64,000 nucleotides of DNA from the NCBI RefSeq assembly GCF_900100045.1, contig NZ_FNEA01000012.1, positions 1 through 64,000 of the forward strand. The letters run 5' to 3'. The notes beneath the pieces are model-generated. The model saw only the letters and a program-made list of their open reading frames with translations, searched no databases and was not told where the DNA came from. The position numbers and the translations under genes were made by a program. Below are positions 50,666 to 59,030 of the stretch, piece by piece. The stretch is from Paracoccus denitrificans (GTDB lineage Bacteria; Pseudomonadota; Alphaproteobacteria; Rhodobacterales; Rhodobacteraceae). Positions within the stretch are counted from its first letter, which is position 1, and the number at the start of each line of letters is the position of its first letter.

Positions 50666-51480
50666 GCCTGCTTGCGGCCTGTCTCGACCGGCTGGCGCGG
50701 CTGGGCCGGTTCCTGTGGTCGGCCTGGGCCGGGCTGGCGGGGCTCGCGCTGATCGGTGCGCTGTGGCAGGCGGGGCACGAGGCCTATGGCGACTTCATCC
50801 TGACCGCGCCGCTGGACACGCTGGCCGCCGCGGCGCGGCTTTTGCACGAGGGCAGGGCGCAGGAACTGCTGGCGCTGACCACCGCCCGAGCGCTGGCCGG
50901 TTTCGGGCTTTGTGCGCTGATCGGCACGCTGGCCGGGGTGGCGGCGGGCTATTCGCCGGCCACGCTGCGGCTGTCGCGGCCGGTCCTGACCCTGCTTCTG
51001 GGCGTGCCGCCGATCGCCTGGATCGTGCTGGCGATGATCTGGTTCGGCCCCTCGGACATGACCGTGGCGGTGACGATCCTGATCTCGGCCACGCCTGTGG
51101 TCTTTGTCGGCGCGGTCGAGGGGGTGGTGACGCGCGACCGCGGCCTTGACGACATGGCGCGGGTCTTTGGCGCCGGCCCCTTGCGGCGCTTTCTGTTCGT
51201 ATCGGCCCGGCAGATTTCGGCGCAGCTGTTCCCGGCGCTGATCCTGGCACTCGGCTCGGCCTTCAAGGTCGCGATCATGGCGGAACTGCTGGCCAATGCC
51301 GGTGGCATCGGCGGCGCGCTGGCGCGGGCGCGGGCCATGCTGGACATTGCCGAGGCGCTGGCCTGGGTCAGCCTGGCCGTCGCCGCGCTGATCGCTGTCG
51401 AATACGTCCTGATCCGTCCGGTCCGGGCCGAACTGGAACGCTGGCGCGAAGCCGCCGCACCCTGGGGCGTCAAGCGATGA
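50662..51480 (+). CDS. ABC transporter permease (SsuC/TauC-like)
   Basis: A 272-residue inner-membrane permease with about six hydrophobic segments and a coupling loop near DMARVFGAGPLRRFLFV (about 166-182). It starts with GTG 50662, overlapping the binding-protein stop, and ends in ATGA with the ATPase gene. It forms the channel of the unknown uptake system. Confidence 0.87.
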   Translation: MSLLAACLDRLARLGRFLWSAWAGLAGLALIGALWQAGHEAYGDFILTAPLDTLAAAARLLHEGRAQELLALTTARALAGFGLCALIGTLAGVAAGYSPATLRLSRPVLTLLLGVPPIAWIVLAMIWFGPSDMTVAVTILISATPVVFVGAVEGVVTRDRGLDDMARVFGAGPLRRFLFVSARQISAQLFPALILALGSAFKVAIMAELLANAGGIGGALARARAMLDIAEALAWVSLAVAALIAVEYVLIRPVRAELERWREAAAPWGVKR

Positions 51481-52226
51481 GCCTGCTGGAGCTGAATCGC
51501 ATCGGCCACGCCTTTTTCGGCCGCACCGTGCTGGAGGGCATCACCCTGACCGTCGAGCGGCAAGAGATCGTGGCGCTGGTCGGGCCGTCGGGTTCGGGCA
51601 AGTCGACCCTCGCCCATATCGCCGCCGGGCTGGTCGAGCCGCGCGAGGGGCGCGTCGCCCGCCGCTACCTTCGCCATGCGATGGTGTTCCAGGATCCGCG
51701 ACTGATGCCTTGGGCGACGGCGGCCGGCAATATCGGCTTTCCGCTGCGCCTGTCGCGCGCGCCGCGCCGGATGCGGCGCCGGATGATCGGAGATGCCGCG
51801 CTGCGCGCCGGGCTCTTGCCCGAGGATCTGGGGAAATACCCCTCCGAGCTTTCGGGCGGCATGCGCCAGCGCGCCGCCATCGCCCGCGCGCTGGTGACCG
51901 ACCCGGATTTCATCTATTTCGACGAACCCTTTACGGCGCTGGATGTCGCGCTGAAACGGCGGATGCAGGACCTGGTGATCGAGGCCGCCGCCTCGGCGCG
52001 GTTCGCGGCGCTGTTCATCACCCACGACCTGCTGGAGGCCATCCGCATCAGCCACCGCATCCTGGTGCTGGACGCGGGCGGGCGCGGCATCGCGGGCGAG
52101 CGCCTGCCGCCCGGCAACCCCGGAACCCGCGACGAGGCGGCGATCTTTGCCCTGCGCCAGCATTACCTGACCGCCGACCCGCTGTTTGCGCATATCCACG
52201 ACATCGACGAACGGCTGCGCCCATGA
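51477..52226 (+). CDS. ABC transporter ATP-binding protein (SsuB/TauB-like)
   Basis: A 249-residue ATPase. It has Walker A GPSGSGKST (about 36-44), signature LSGGMRQR, Walker B IYFDEPFTALD and switch His FITHDLLEA. It overlaps both neighbours by 4 nt. It energises the preceding permease; the transported compound is unknown. Confidence 0.9.
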   Translation: MSLLELNRIGHAFFGRTVLEGITLTVERQEIVALVGPSGSGKSTLAHIAAGLVEPREGRVARRYLRHAMVFQDPRLMPWATAAGNIGFPLRLSRAPRRMRRRMIGDAALRAGLLPEDLGKYPSELSGGMRQRAAIARALVTDPDFIYFDEPFTALDVALKRRMQDLVIEAAASARFAALFITHDLLEAIRISHRILVLDAGGRGIAGERLPPGNPGTRDEAAIFALRQHYLTADPLFAHIHDIDERLRP

Positions 52227-53392
52227 AGCCCCCCTTGCATCGCGTGCTTTCCGACGAAGGCTTCAGGCTGTTCTTTCCGCTGGCGGCGCTGCATGCGGCG
52301 TTGTGGCCGCTGCTTTGGGTGGCGCTCTGGTCCTTTGACCTGCCCTTTGCGCGCCGGATCCCGCCCGGCATCTGGCATGCGAACGAGATGATCTTCGGCG
52401 CCTGGGGCGCGGCGCTGCTGGGCTTTCTGACCACTGCCGCGCCGGAATGGACGGACACGCCGCGCCTGCGCGGGCGGCCGCTGTGGTGGCTTGCCGCGCT
52501 TTGGGGGCTGGCGCGGATCGCGGGGCTTATGGGCGCGGACGCGCTGATCCTGCCGGCGATGCTGGCGGATCTGGCCTGGCTGGTGCTGCTGCTGGCCTAT
52601 TTCCTGAAGGTCTCGCTGGAGCAGCGCACGACGCGGCTGCTAAGCTTTGCGGGCTGGCTTTTCGCGCTGACGCTGGCGGGGCTGATGGCGCGCATGGCGA
52701 TGCTGGCGGGGCAGGTCGAGGCGGCGGCGGAATGGCTGCGCATCGCGGGGCTGGTGTTTCTGGGGCTGCTCGCCCTTGCCCTGGCGCGGATCACCGTGCC
52801 GGTCACGAACATCGTGCTGGACCCCAGCGAAAGGACCTCGCCCTTCCGACCGCATCCGGGGCGGCTGAACCTGTCGGCCGGGCTGGTGGCCCTGGCGCTG
52901 ATCGGGCAGGTTGCGGGCCTGTCGCCGGCGGTCGCGGGCTTTCTGTGGATCGCCGCCGGCGCCGCCTTCATGGACCGCATGGCCGAGGGCTTTGTCGGCC
53001 CCGAGGCGTTTTGCGCCGAGATCATGGTGCTGATGGCGGCGGCGGGCTTTGCCGGAGTGGGGCTGCTGGGTCTGGGTGCCGCAGCCTTGGGTGCGCCCTG
53101 GGCCGAGGCCGGGCCGCTGCATCTGGCGCTGATGGGGGGCTTGGGCCTGGGCGTCCTGGCGGTGCTGGCGATTGCGGGGCGGTTCCATACCGGGCAGGGG
53201 CTGGGCCTGAACTGGCAGACCCGGGCCGCTTTCGTGCTGGCCGCCGCGGCGGTGCTGCTGCGCGCCCTGCCCGAGATGGGGCTGATGCCCTGGCCGCCCG
53301 GCCCGCTGCATCTGGTCGCGGCGGTCCTGTGGGCGGCGGCGTTCCTGCTGTGGCTGGCCGATTACTGGCCGGCGATCAGCCGCCTGCCGTGA
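52223..53392 (+). CDS. nnrS: NnrS family membrane protein
   Basis: A 389-residue integral membrane protein with about twelve hydrophobic segments. Landmarks are RLFFPLAALHAALWPL near the N-terminus, WHANEMIFGAWGAALLGFLTTA (about 49-70), and RITVPVTNIVL in mid-protein. NnrS is a haem- and copper-containing protein under NO-responsive control in Rhodobacter sphaeroides and is linked to resistance to nitrosative stress. The ATG overlaps the ATPase stop. Its presence gives the whole operon a nitrogen-oxide context. Confidence 0.9.
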   Translation: MKPPLHRVLSDEGFRLFFPLAALHAALWPLLWVALWSFDLPFARRIPPGIWHANEMIFGAWGAALLGFLTTAAPEWTDTPRLRGRPLWWLAALWGLARIAGLMGADALILPAMLADLAWLVLLLAYFLKVSLEQRTTRLLSFAGWLFALTLAGLMARMAMLAGQVEAAAEWLRIAGLVFLGLLALALARITVPVTNIVLDPSERTSPFRPHPGRLNLSAGLVALALIGQVAGLSPAVAGFLWIAAGAAFMDRMAEGFVGPEAFCAEIMVLMAAAGFAGVGLLGLGAAALGAPWAEAGPLHLALMGGLGLGVLAVLAIAGRFHTGQGLGLNWQTRAAFVLAAAAVLLRALPEMGLMPWPPGPLHLVAAVLWAAAFLLWLADYWPAISRLP

Positions 53393-53411
53393 AGGACAGG
53401 CGGCGGCGCGC

Positions 53412-53960
53412 TCAGGCGGCAAGCTGCCGGGTCTGGCCAAGCGCCTGGTCGATGGCGGCCTGGCGCTGTTCGGGACCGATGCTCACGCCATCGGCCATCA
53501 CGAATTCGGCCTCGATGCCGATGAAGGCAAAGACCGAGCGCAGATAGCTTTCCAGATGCTCCAGCGCGATCCTGGCCTCGTCGCTGTAAAAACCGCCGCG
53601 CGCCAGGGCGACGATCACGCGCTTGCCCTTGGCCAGCCCCTCCGGCCCTTCGGCGGTATAGCGGAAGGTCTTGCCGGCAACGACGATGCGGTCGATCCAT
53701 GCCTTGAGCTGGCTGGGCAGGGTGAAGTTATACATCGGCGCGCCGATCACCACCGTATCGGCGGCCAGGAACTCGTCCAGCACCGAAGTGTCGCCAAGCG
53801 CATCCAGCGTCAGGTGCGGCAGCGGCGCGCTGGCAAGATCGCGGCGAATGACGGGGATGCCGGGCTGCGCCTCGGCCAGCCGGTCGATGATCGCCTGGCT
53901 GACGATGCGGCTGACGCTGTTCTCGCCGGTGATGCTGCTGTCGATATGCAGGATGGTCAC
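53412..53960 (-). CDS. azoR: FMN-dependent NADH-azoreductase
   Basis: Flavodoxin-fold oxidoreductase of 182 residues, slightly shorter than the usual ~200. [15 protein letters not shown] (about 4-18) binds FMN phosphate, followed by [19 protein letters not shown] (about 94-112) and ALARGGFY. It reduces azo dyes and quinones with NAD(P)H. It starts with GTG 53960 behind AGGAG. It diverges from an HxlR regulator, a common pair that responds to quinone or aldehyde stress. Confidence 0.9.
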   Translation of the reverse strand: MTILHIDSSITGENSVSRIVSQAIIDRLAEAQPGIPVIRRDLASAPLPHLTLDALGDTSVLDEFLAADTVVIGAPMYNFTLPSQLKAWIDRIVVAGKTFRYTAEGPEGLAKGKRVIVALARGGFYSDEARIALEHLESYLRSVFAFIGIEAEFVMADGVSIGPEQRQAAIDQALGQTRQLAA

Positions 53961-53973
53961 TCTTGTCTCCTAG

Positions 53974-54073
53974 GTATGGAATCTATACTGAGATCCCCTA
54001 AGTAACCATCGGGGAACCCCCCGCAAGAAGGCACAATCCTGTGCCGCACTTACATGGCTGTGACCTGGTCACA
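53974..54073. promoter_or_regulatory. azoR/hxlR intergenic operators
   Basis: A perfect 15-nt palindrome TGTGACC-T-GGTCACA lies at 54059-54073, 22 nt upstream of the HxlR start. A GTAT-7-ATAC repeat at 53974-53988 lies 13 nt upstream of azoR. Both are placed where a divergent regulator would bind; which one is the HxlR site is not known. Confidence 0.5.
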
Positions 54074-54095
54074 CCGAGGTAACCGGAGAAACCAG

Positions 54096-54464
54096 ATGCA
54101 TGATCCGAACAGTTTCGGTTGCAGGGCCTTCACCGCCGTCCTGCAAAGGATCGGCGACAAATGGAGCTTGCTGATCGTCTCGGTCCTGGCCGAAGGGCCG
54201 AAGCGGTTCAACGAATTGCGGCGCGAGATCCCCAGCATTTCCCAGCGCATGCTGACGCTGACCCTGCGCGGGCTGGAACGCGACGGGCTGGTGTCGCGCA
54301 CGGTGACGCCCAGCATCCCGCCCCGCGTCGATTACGAACTGACCGAGCTTGGCCAATCGCTGCGCAAGCCGGTCTGCGCCCTTGCGGAATGGGCGATGGC
54401 GAATATCGACGCGATCCATACCGCCCAGTCGCGCTTCGACCGGGCGAATGGCGAAAAGGTCTAG
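54096..54464 (+). CDS. HxlR-family transcriptional regulator
   Basis: A 122-residue winged-helix regulator. [20 protein letters not shown] (about 9-28) and [30 protein letters not shown] are the HxlR signature; Cys9 is the conserved redox-sensing position of this family. The start is ATG 54096 behind GGAG; the longer frame from 54054 lacks a good site. It is divergent from azoR, which it probably controls in response to electrophiles. Confidence 0.92.
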   Translation: MHDPNSFGCRAFTAVLQRIGDKWSLLIVSVLAEGPKRFNELRREIPSISQRMLTLTLRGLERDGLVSRTVTPSIPPRVDYELTELGQSLRKPVCALAEWAMANIDAIHTAQSRFDRANGEKV

Positions 54465-54479
54465 CCCCGCCTTTTCAGG

Positions 54480-55553
54480 TCATGTCCGCGCCGCCCAGTA
54501 ATCATGCCAACGCCGGCGCAAGGTGGGTTGCATCCAGTCTTGCGCGTCCAGGCCTGCCGGAGAGAAATGCGAGAAATCCGTAGTGATTTCCTGGTGTTGG
54601 CGCGATACGCCCCATGACAGCATGTCCAATGCCGTGACCGCCCACACATTCGCCATGTCCATATCGCTTCTGCGCAGCGACAGCGCATTGAGATAGGCCA
54701 GATAGGCATAGGCATATTCGCCATCGCCGCCCCGCCGCATCCGCTTGATTCGCGCGGCAATGCGGTTTCCCATCCGGCAGGGCGGGTTTCTTTCCAGCGG
54801 TGCAAGCGGCATGTTCATTCCCTCTATCCCGCCGCCTTGCAGGATTTTCGGAAACATGCGCTTGATCTGATAGTGGTAATAGGCCCGCGGCCCGTTCCAA
54901 TAATGCTCGACCAGGTCGTCGCAATCCGACAGTTCCGTCTCATTGCCGAAACCCAGCGACGCGGCCAGTTGCACGGCCGTGAACACCGAGCTTTGTGCGC
55001 GGATTTCCTGCATCGCGGCCTTTACGCGCTCCATGAGCGCGGCGTCGCTGGGGTGCAGGCCCAGAACGCCGGCATTGTGCATGACCGTATTCCGGTCGAC
55101 CGGCCAGCCTGCCAATACGCCGCCGGTATTGCGGATCAGGCTTTCCCATTCCGGCCATTCCGGGCTGTCCCGCAATATTCCTTCGCGGGCATGCATCAGG
55201 GTCTTGCCCGGCCCTATCCGGTCGAACAGGTGCTTGGGGTGGGCGTGGAAAACGGTATCGCTGTCGATCAGGATCGTCGGCGCGTCGAAATGCCGGACGG
55301 CATGGTGCAGCGCATGGGCCTGGATGGCATGGGTATAGCTGCCGTTCATCTGCCATTCCAGAAGCGTATCGGGCGTGATCGGCAGGTGATCGGCGGGAAG
55401 ATCGGGGCGACGGTTTTCCGCATCCGCGGCCAGGACAATGCGAATCCCGGCCGGGTCGTCCTGCAGAAAGCGCATGGCGGAAAGGACGCAGTAGGTCAGT
55501 TCAAGATGATAGGCGCGCTGATTTCCGTAGATCTGGAAAAGAAGGATTTTCAA
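54480..55553 (-). CDS. Putative glycosyltransferase (GT-A-like, DxD)
   Basis: A 357-residue protein without a signal peptide. TILIDSDTVFHAHPKHLFDR (about 98-117) carries a DSD motif like the metal site of GT-A glycosyltransferases. The N-terminus KILLFQIYGNQRAYHLELTY is the first strand. The best start is TTG 55553, overlapping the upstream stop (TTGA) with a GGGGGAG upstream; no ATG lies near. The donor and acceptor are unknown. It is the second gene of a two-gene operon with a GT2 enzyme. Base composition is lower in GC than most of the window. Confidence 0.7.
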   Translation of the reverse strand: MKILLFQIYGNQRAYHLELTYCVLSAMRFLQDDPAGIRIVLAADAENRRPDLPADHLPITPDTLLEWQMNGSYTHAIQAHALHHAVRHFDAPTILIDSDTVFHAHPKHLFDRIGPGKTLMHAREGILRDSPEWPEWESLIRNTGGVLAGWPVDRNTVMHNAGVLGLHPSDAALMERVKAAMQEIRAQSSVFTAVQLAASLGFGNETELSDCDDLVEHYWNGPRAYYHYQIKRMFPKILQGGGIEGMNMPLAPLERNPPCRMGNRIAARIKRMRRGGDGEYAYAYLAYLNALSLRRSDMDMANVWAVTALDMLSWGVSRQHQEITTDFSHFSPAGLDAQDWMQPTLRRRWHDYWAART

Positions 55554-56632
55554 AGACCCGCTCCCCCTGCTCTGATCTGGGCGCATGCGACTTGGCCGGA
55601 TGTTTCGGGATCGTCCTGCATGGCGGCGAGAAACTCCGCTGACGAGAACAGAAAGCCCTCGTCCCGCAAGGTATCGATCCCGCGCCATGGACGAGGCTCC
55701 TGCGGGTCCAGCCGCATGGCGTTTTCGTCGCCGATGGCGGAAATGCGCCTGCTGTCCTCGCCGTGATCCCACCGGCCCTCGCGGATCGCCAGCCGGTCGC
55801 GCGCCACCCAATCCCCGGCCAGTTTGTAATGGCGGACAAGCAGCATGGTATCGGCCAGCGTGACGTTCGTGGCGCAATGCGGGTGCGGCATCGGCGTTAT
55901 GCCGGGCAGGTTCCGCACGAGGGAATGTTTCGACAGAAAGGGATTTTCCCCGAAAAGCTCGGCCCGCACGCCGCCGCGCCGAAAGCTTATTTGCGGATGG
56001 TCGCATATGTTGTTGCGAAGGAACCAGTTGAAGCTCGTGGCATGTTGGTCGAAATATGGAATGACCTCGATCTGCCTGAGGGAATAGAGATTATGCGCCT
56101 TGATGGATTCCGCATAATCCATATATCGCAACTCACGATAGGGCAGGGTTGAGAAGTGATCGAGCATTTGCCCCAAGACCGAAGTATATCCCCGATCGTT
56201 GCAATATCCCAGCAACCGGGTCAACCCGCCGGTGGGAATTTCGATCAGCTCGTCGGAATCGGCGAACAGTATCCATCCGCCCTTTGCAACCCTTTGCGAC
56301 AATTCCGAGCGCAATGCGCTTTCATACAGCTTGGCCGGAAGGTCGTTCTGCAGAACGGTCAGCCGATCATAATTCCTGCAAATATCTACGGTTGCATCGG
56401 TCGAGCCGTTGTCGATCACAAGGATATGTGCTGCGCCAAGCGAAAAATGATGCTCGATGAACTTCCGAATGAACCAGGAAGAGTTGCGTGCAAGCAATGT
56501 CACCATGGCTTGCGTATCGGAAAGTTCCACGAATTCCGGGCCATGCAGATGCCGCGTTTTCATCCAGCGCCTTTGCTGGGCCACCCTTCTCCTGACCACG
56601 CGGGAGACCCCGCCGATTATGCGGCTAATCAT
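55550..56632 (-). CDS. Glycosyltransferase family 2 protein
   Basis: A 360-residue GT2-like transferase, probably cytoplasmic face. VTLLARNSSWFIRKFIEHH, VIDNGSTDATVDI (about 56-68) and ILFADSDELIEIP (about 101-113, DxD) are the nucleotide-sugar and metal-binding blocks. The pattern is close to the Glyco_tranf_2_4 group. The start is ATG 56632 behind GGAG; the frame is open to 56767 without similarity. It is likely involved in surface polysaccharide or a glycoconjugate. Codon use is less GC-biased than its neighbours, a hint of transfer. Confidence 0.82.
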   Translation of the reverse strand: MISRIIGGVSRVVRRRVAQQRRWMKTRHLHGPEFVELSDTQAMVTLLARNSSWFIRKFIEHHFSLGAAHILVIDNGSTDATVDICRNYDRLTVLQNDLPAKLYESALRSELSQRVAKGGWILFADSDELIEIPTGGLTRLLGYCNDRGYTSVLGQMLDHFSTLPYRELRYMDYAESIKAHNLYSLRQIEVIPYFDQHATSFNWFLRNNICDHPQISFRRGGVRAELFGENPFLSKHSLVRNLPGITPMPHPHCATNVTLADTMLLVRHYKLAGDWVARDRLAIREGRWDHGEDSRRISAIGDENAMRLDPQEPRPWRGIDTLRDEGFLFSSAEFLAAMQDDPETSGQVACAQIRAGGAGL

Positions 56633-57026
56633 TCGATCTCCAATTGCCCGATTCCAGAAGACGGCGTGGTTTCCTGATGGCCGAGAACATCCCTGGATAT
56701 ACGGTTCCCTTATTTCCCCCTTGGATCGCTGGCCTTTCAAATAAGATTGAGTGCGTCCCGGGACCAAGTCAAGCGCGCAAGTGTCCGCTATGCCTCAAAA
56801 TACAGGCGCCCGGCGTGTAAAAAATGGCGGTGCGCTCGTTATTGGCGAAACCCCGATCCGCCGAACAACCTTGAACGTCAGGATGGGTGGCAGGAGGGGC
56901 TGCGGCCCTTGGCCCGCAGTTATCTCTCCATGCCCTGGCGCTTCTGGATTCGCGGCGGCGGGCATATGATTCATGTCAAGGCGCGGCCGACATGCCTGGG
57001 GTCATATGTCGAAAAGGACGGTTGTC
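56633..57026. other. 394-nt divergent gap, glycosyltransferases/SoxT-like
   Basis: No supported gene. The left part is AT-richer. Near the right end ATGATTCAT (56966-56974) sits within CATATGATTCATGTC, and TCATATGTC recurs at 57002-57010. These could belong to a regulator site for the SoxT-like gene, but the match to known sox operators is not proven. Confidence 0.35.
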
Positions 57027-58088
57027 ATGGACCTTGCCCTTCTTCTCGAGCATTTCCCCGAGCCGTATCTGGCGGCGCTCTTCGGTCTTCTGGTCGGCGC
57101 CGTCTTCGGCTTTTCCGCCGAGCGTTCGTCCTTTTGCCTGCGGGCCGCGACGGTGGAGTTCGCCCGCGGCAGCCTGGGGCCCAGGGTCGCCGTGTGGCTG
57201 CTGACCTTTTCCACTGCGGTCATCTGGGTGCAGGGCGCGCGCCTGCTGGGGCTGTTTCGAGCCGAGGACGCCCGGATGATGGCCGTTACCGGCAGTTGGT
57301 CCGGTGCGGTGATTGGCGGGCTGATGTTCGGCGCGGGCATGGTGCTGGCGCGGGGCTGTTCGGGGCGGCTCTTGGTGCTGGCCGCCACCGGGAACCTGCG
57401 CTCGGTCGTGTCGGGGCTGATCTTCGCGGTGGTGGCGCAGATGGCGCTGCATGGCTGGCTGGCCCCCTTGCGGCAAGAGCTTGCGGGGCTGTGGACCACG
57501 GCGGGCGGCCGCAACGTCAGCCTGCTGACGGCGCTGCCCCTGCCCGAATCCGGTGCCATCCTGATCGGTTTCGGCTTTGCCGCGGCGGCGCTTTGGCTGG
57601 CACGGGCGAACCGGATCGGCGTGCGGGTGCTTGTCTTCGCCTCGGGTGCGGGATTTGCGGTGGCGCTTGGCTGGGTGCTGACCTTTTCCCTGTCGCAACA
57701 GGCTTTCGAGCCGGTCAGCGTGACATCGGCCACCTTCTCGGGGCCGTCTGCCAGCACGCTGATGTTCTTTCTGACGGAAAAGCCGGGGCTGGATTTCGAC
57801 ATCGGCCTGGTGCCGGGCGTCTTTGCGGGGGCCTTTCTGTCGGCGGCGCTGAAGCGGCGGCTGAAGTTCCAGGGCTTCGAGGGCGAGGGGCAGATGCGGC
57901 GCTCGATGCTGGGGGCGGCGCTGATGGGATTCGGCGCCATGCTGGCCGGGGGCTGCGCCATCGGCGCCGGTGTTTCGGGCGGCTCGATCTTCGTGGCGAC
58001 GGCCTGGCTTGCGCTGTTGTGCATGTGGATCGGGGCCGCGATCACCGACCTGCTGGTCGATCAGGCCGGGAAACGTGCCCCGGCCTGA
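57027..58088 (+). CDS. YeeE/YedE transporter, SoxT-like
   Basis: A 353-residue multi-spanning membrane protein of the YeeE/YedE (DUF395) family. The conserved cysteines are in RSSFCLRAA (about 30), ARGCSGRLL (about 110) and AGGCAIGAG (about 310); in this family such cysteines relay thiosulfate or sulfur. ATG 57027 is chosen because AAAAGGA lies 8 nt upstream; ATG 57006 is also possible. It converges on soxH, ending 3 nt from its stop. Paracoccus sox loci usually carry soxT at the other end, so this is probably a second SoxT-type transporter. Confidence 0.83.
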   Translation: MDLALLLEHFPEPYLAALFGLLVGAVFGFSAERSSFCLRAATVEFARGSLGPRVAVWLLTFSTAVIWVQGARLLGLFRAEDARMMAVTGSWSGAVIGGLMFGAGMVLARGCSGRLLVLAATGNLRSVVSGLIFAVVAQMALHGWLAPLRQELAGLWTTAGGRNVSLLTALPLPESGAILIGFGFAAAALWLARANRIGVRVLVFASGAGFAVALGWVLTFSLSQQAFEPVSVTSATFSGPSASTLMFFLTEKPGLDFDIGLVPGVFAGAFLSAALKRRLKFQGFEGEGQMRRSMLGAALMGFGAMLAGGCAIGAGVSGGSIFVATAWLALLCMWIGAAITDLLVDQAGKRAPA

Positions 58089-58091
58089 ACC

Positions 58092-59030
58092 CTATTCGAA
58101 CTCCATCTCGGCAAAGACCACGCCGGCGTTCTTGGTCGCCAGTTCCTCGAACGTGTCGAGATGCGACCAGCGCGACTGGTCGACGTAATAGGCGCCGGCC
58201 AGATCGCCGCCCTCCTCGATATGTGCGCCGATCTTTTCGCGCAGGTCGGCCAAATAGTCGCGGGTATGGTGCGTGACCTGCGCCAGATTCGTCGGATGGC
58301 CGTGGCCGGGAATGACATGGGCCGGGGCGAGCGGCGCGAATTTCGTCTCCCAGGTCTCGATCCAGCAAGAGGTGCAGGTGCCCTCGAAGATCGGCGGCAT
58401 GCGCTCGTGAAAGGCGATGTCGCCGGCGATCATCATCGACCATTCCGGAATCCAGACCTGGGTATCGCCGGGCGAATGCGCGGGGCCCAGGTGCAGCACC
58501 TCGATGGCGACGCCGCCCATGGCGATGTCCTTGCGGTCGGTGAAGGTCTCGGTCGGAGGGGCGATCACCGTGCCCTCGGCCCGTTCCCGGGCATAGTTTC
58601 GAAGGCTGGCCAGGTCCTGCGGTGCACCGTCCGCGAATTCGGCGGCGGCTTCCTCATGCGCCAGGATCGGCACGCCCTGCGCCGCCCAATAGCCGTTGCC
58701 CAGCATGGCATGGCCCTGGCCGTTCTCGTTGATGACCAGTTTCACCGGCTGGTCGGTGACGGCGCGGATCTCGGCATGCAGCGCCTCGGCCAACTGCCAC
58801 GAGGCGCCCGCATTCACCACGATCACGCCGTCGCCGGTCACGATGAAGGTCAGGTTGTTGTTGTGCCCGGCATTGTCATAGGTCGGCGGCGCCGTGGCGC
58901 CGATGGCCGAGAAGACATGCGGGATCACCTCGACCGGCTTCGAATACAGCACCGATTGCGGATATTGGTCGGGAATGTCCTCGGATGCCAGGGCGGGCAG
59001 GGCGATCAGGCAAAGGATCAGCCGGCGCAT
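58092..59030 (-). CDS. soxH: SoxH, metallo-beta-lactamase-fold protein
   Basis: A 312-residue protein with a Sec signal (ALPALAS-ED, about 16). MBL-fold landmarks are present: NNLTFIVTGDGVIVVNAG, HLGPAHSPGDT, MIAGDIAFHER and HVIPGHGHP. The first metal motif, normally HxHxDH, reads NENGQGHAML (about 100-109), so the usual first two His are absent. It is the last gene of soxCDEFGH, overlapping soxG by one base. SoxH is described as dispensable for thiosulfate oxidation in Paracoccus; its function is unknown. Confidence 0.88.
   Translation of the reverse strand: MRRLILCLIALPALASEDIPDQYPQSVLYSKPVEVIPHVFSAIGATAPPTYDNAGHNNNLTFIVTGDGVIVVNAGASWQLAEALHAEIRAVTDQPVKLVINENGQGHAMLGNGYWAAQGVPILAHEEAAAEFADGAPQDLASLRNYARERAEGTVIAPPTETFTDRKDIAMGGVAIEVLHLGPAHSPGDTQVWIPEWSMMIAGDIAFHERMPPIFEGTCTSCWIETWETKFAPLAPAHVIPGHGHPTNLAQVTHHTRDYLADLREKIGAHIEEGGDLAGAYYVDQSRWSHLDTFEELATKNAGVVFAEMEFE

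Noticed and set aside
58092..59030. soxH as a pseudogene because the HxHxDH motif is lost
   Set aside because: The frame is intact, full length, has a signal peptide and keeps the remaining metal ligands; the change may be a family trait.
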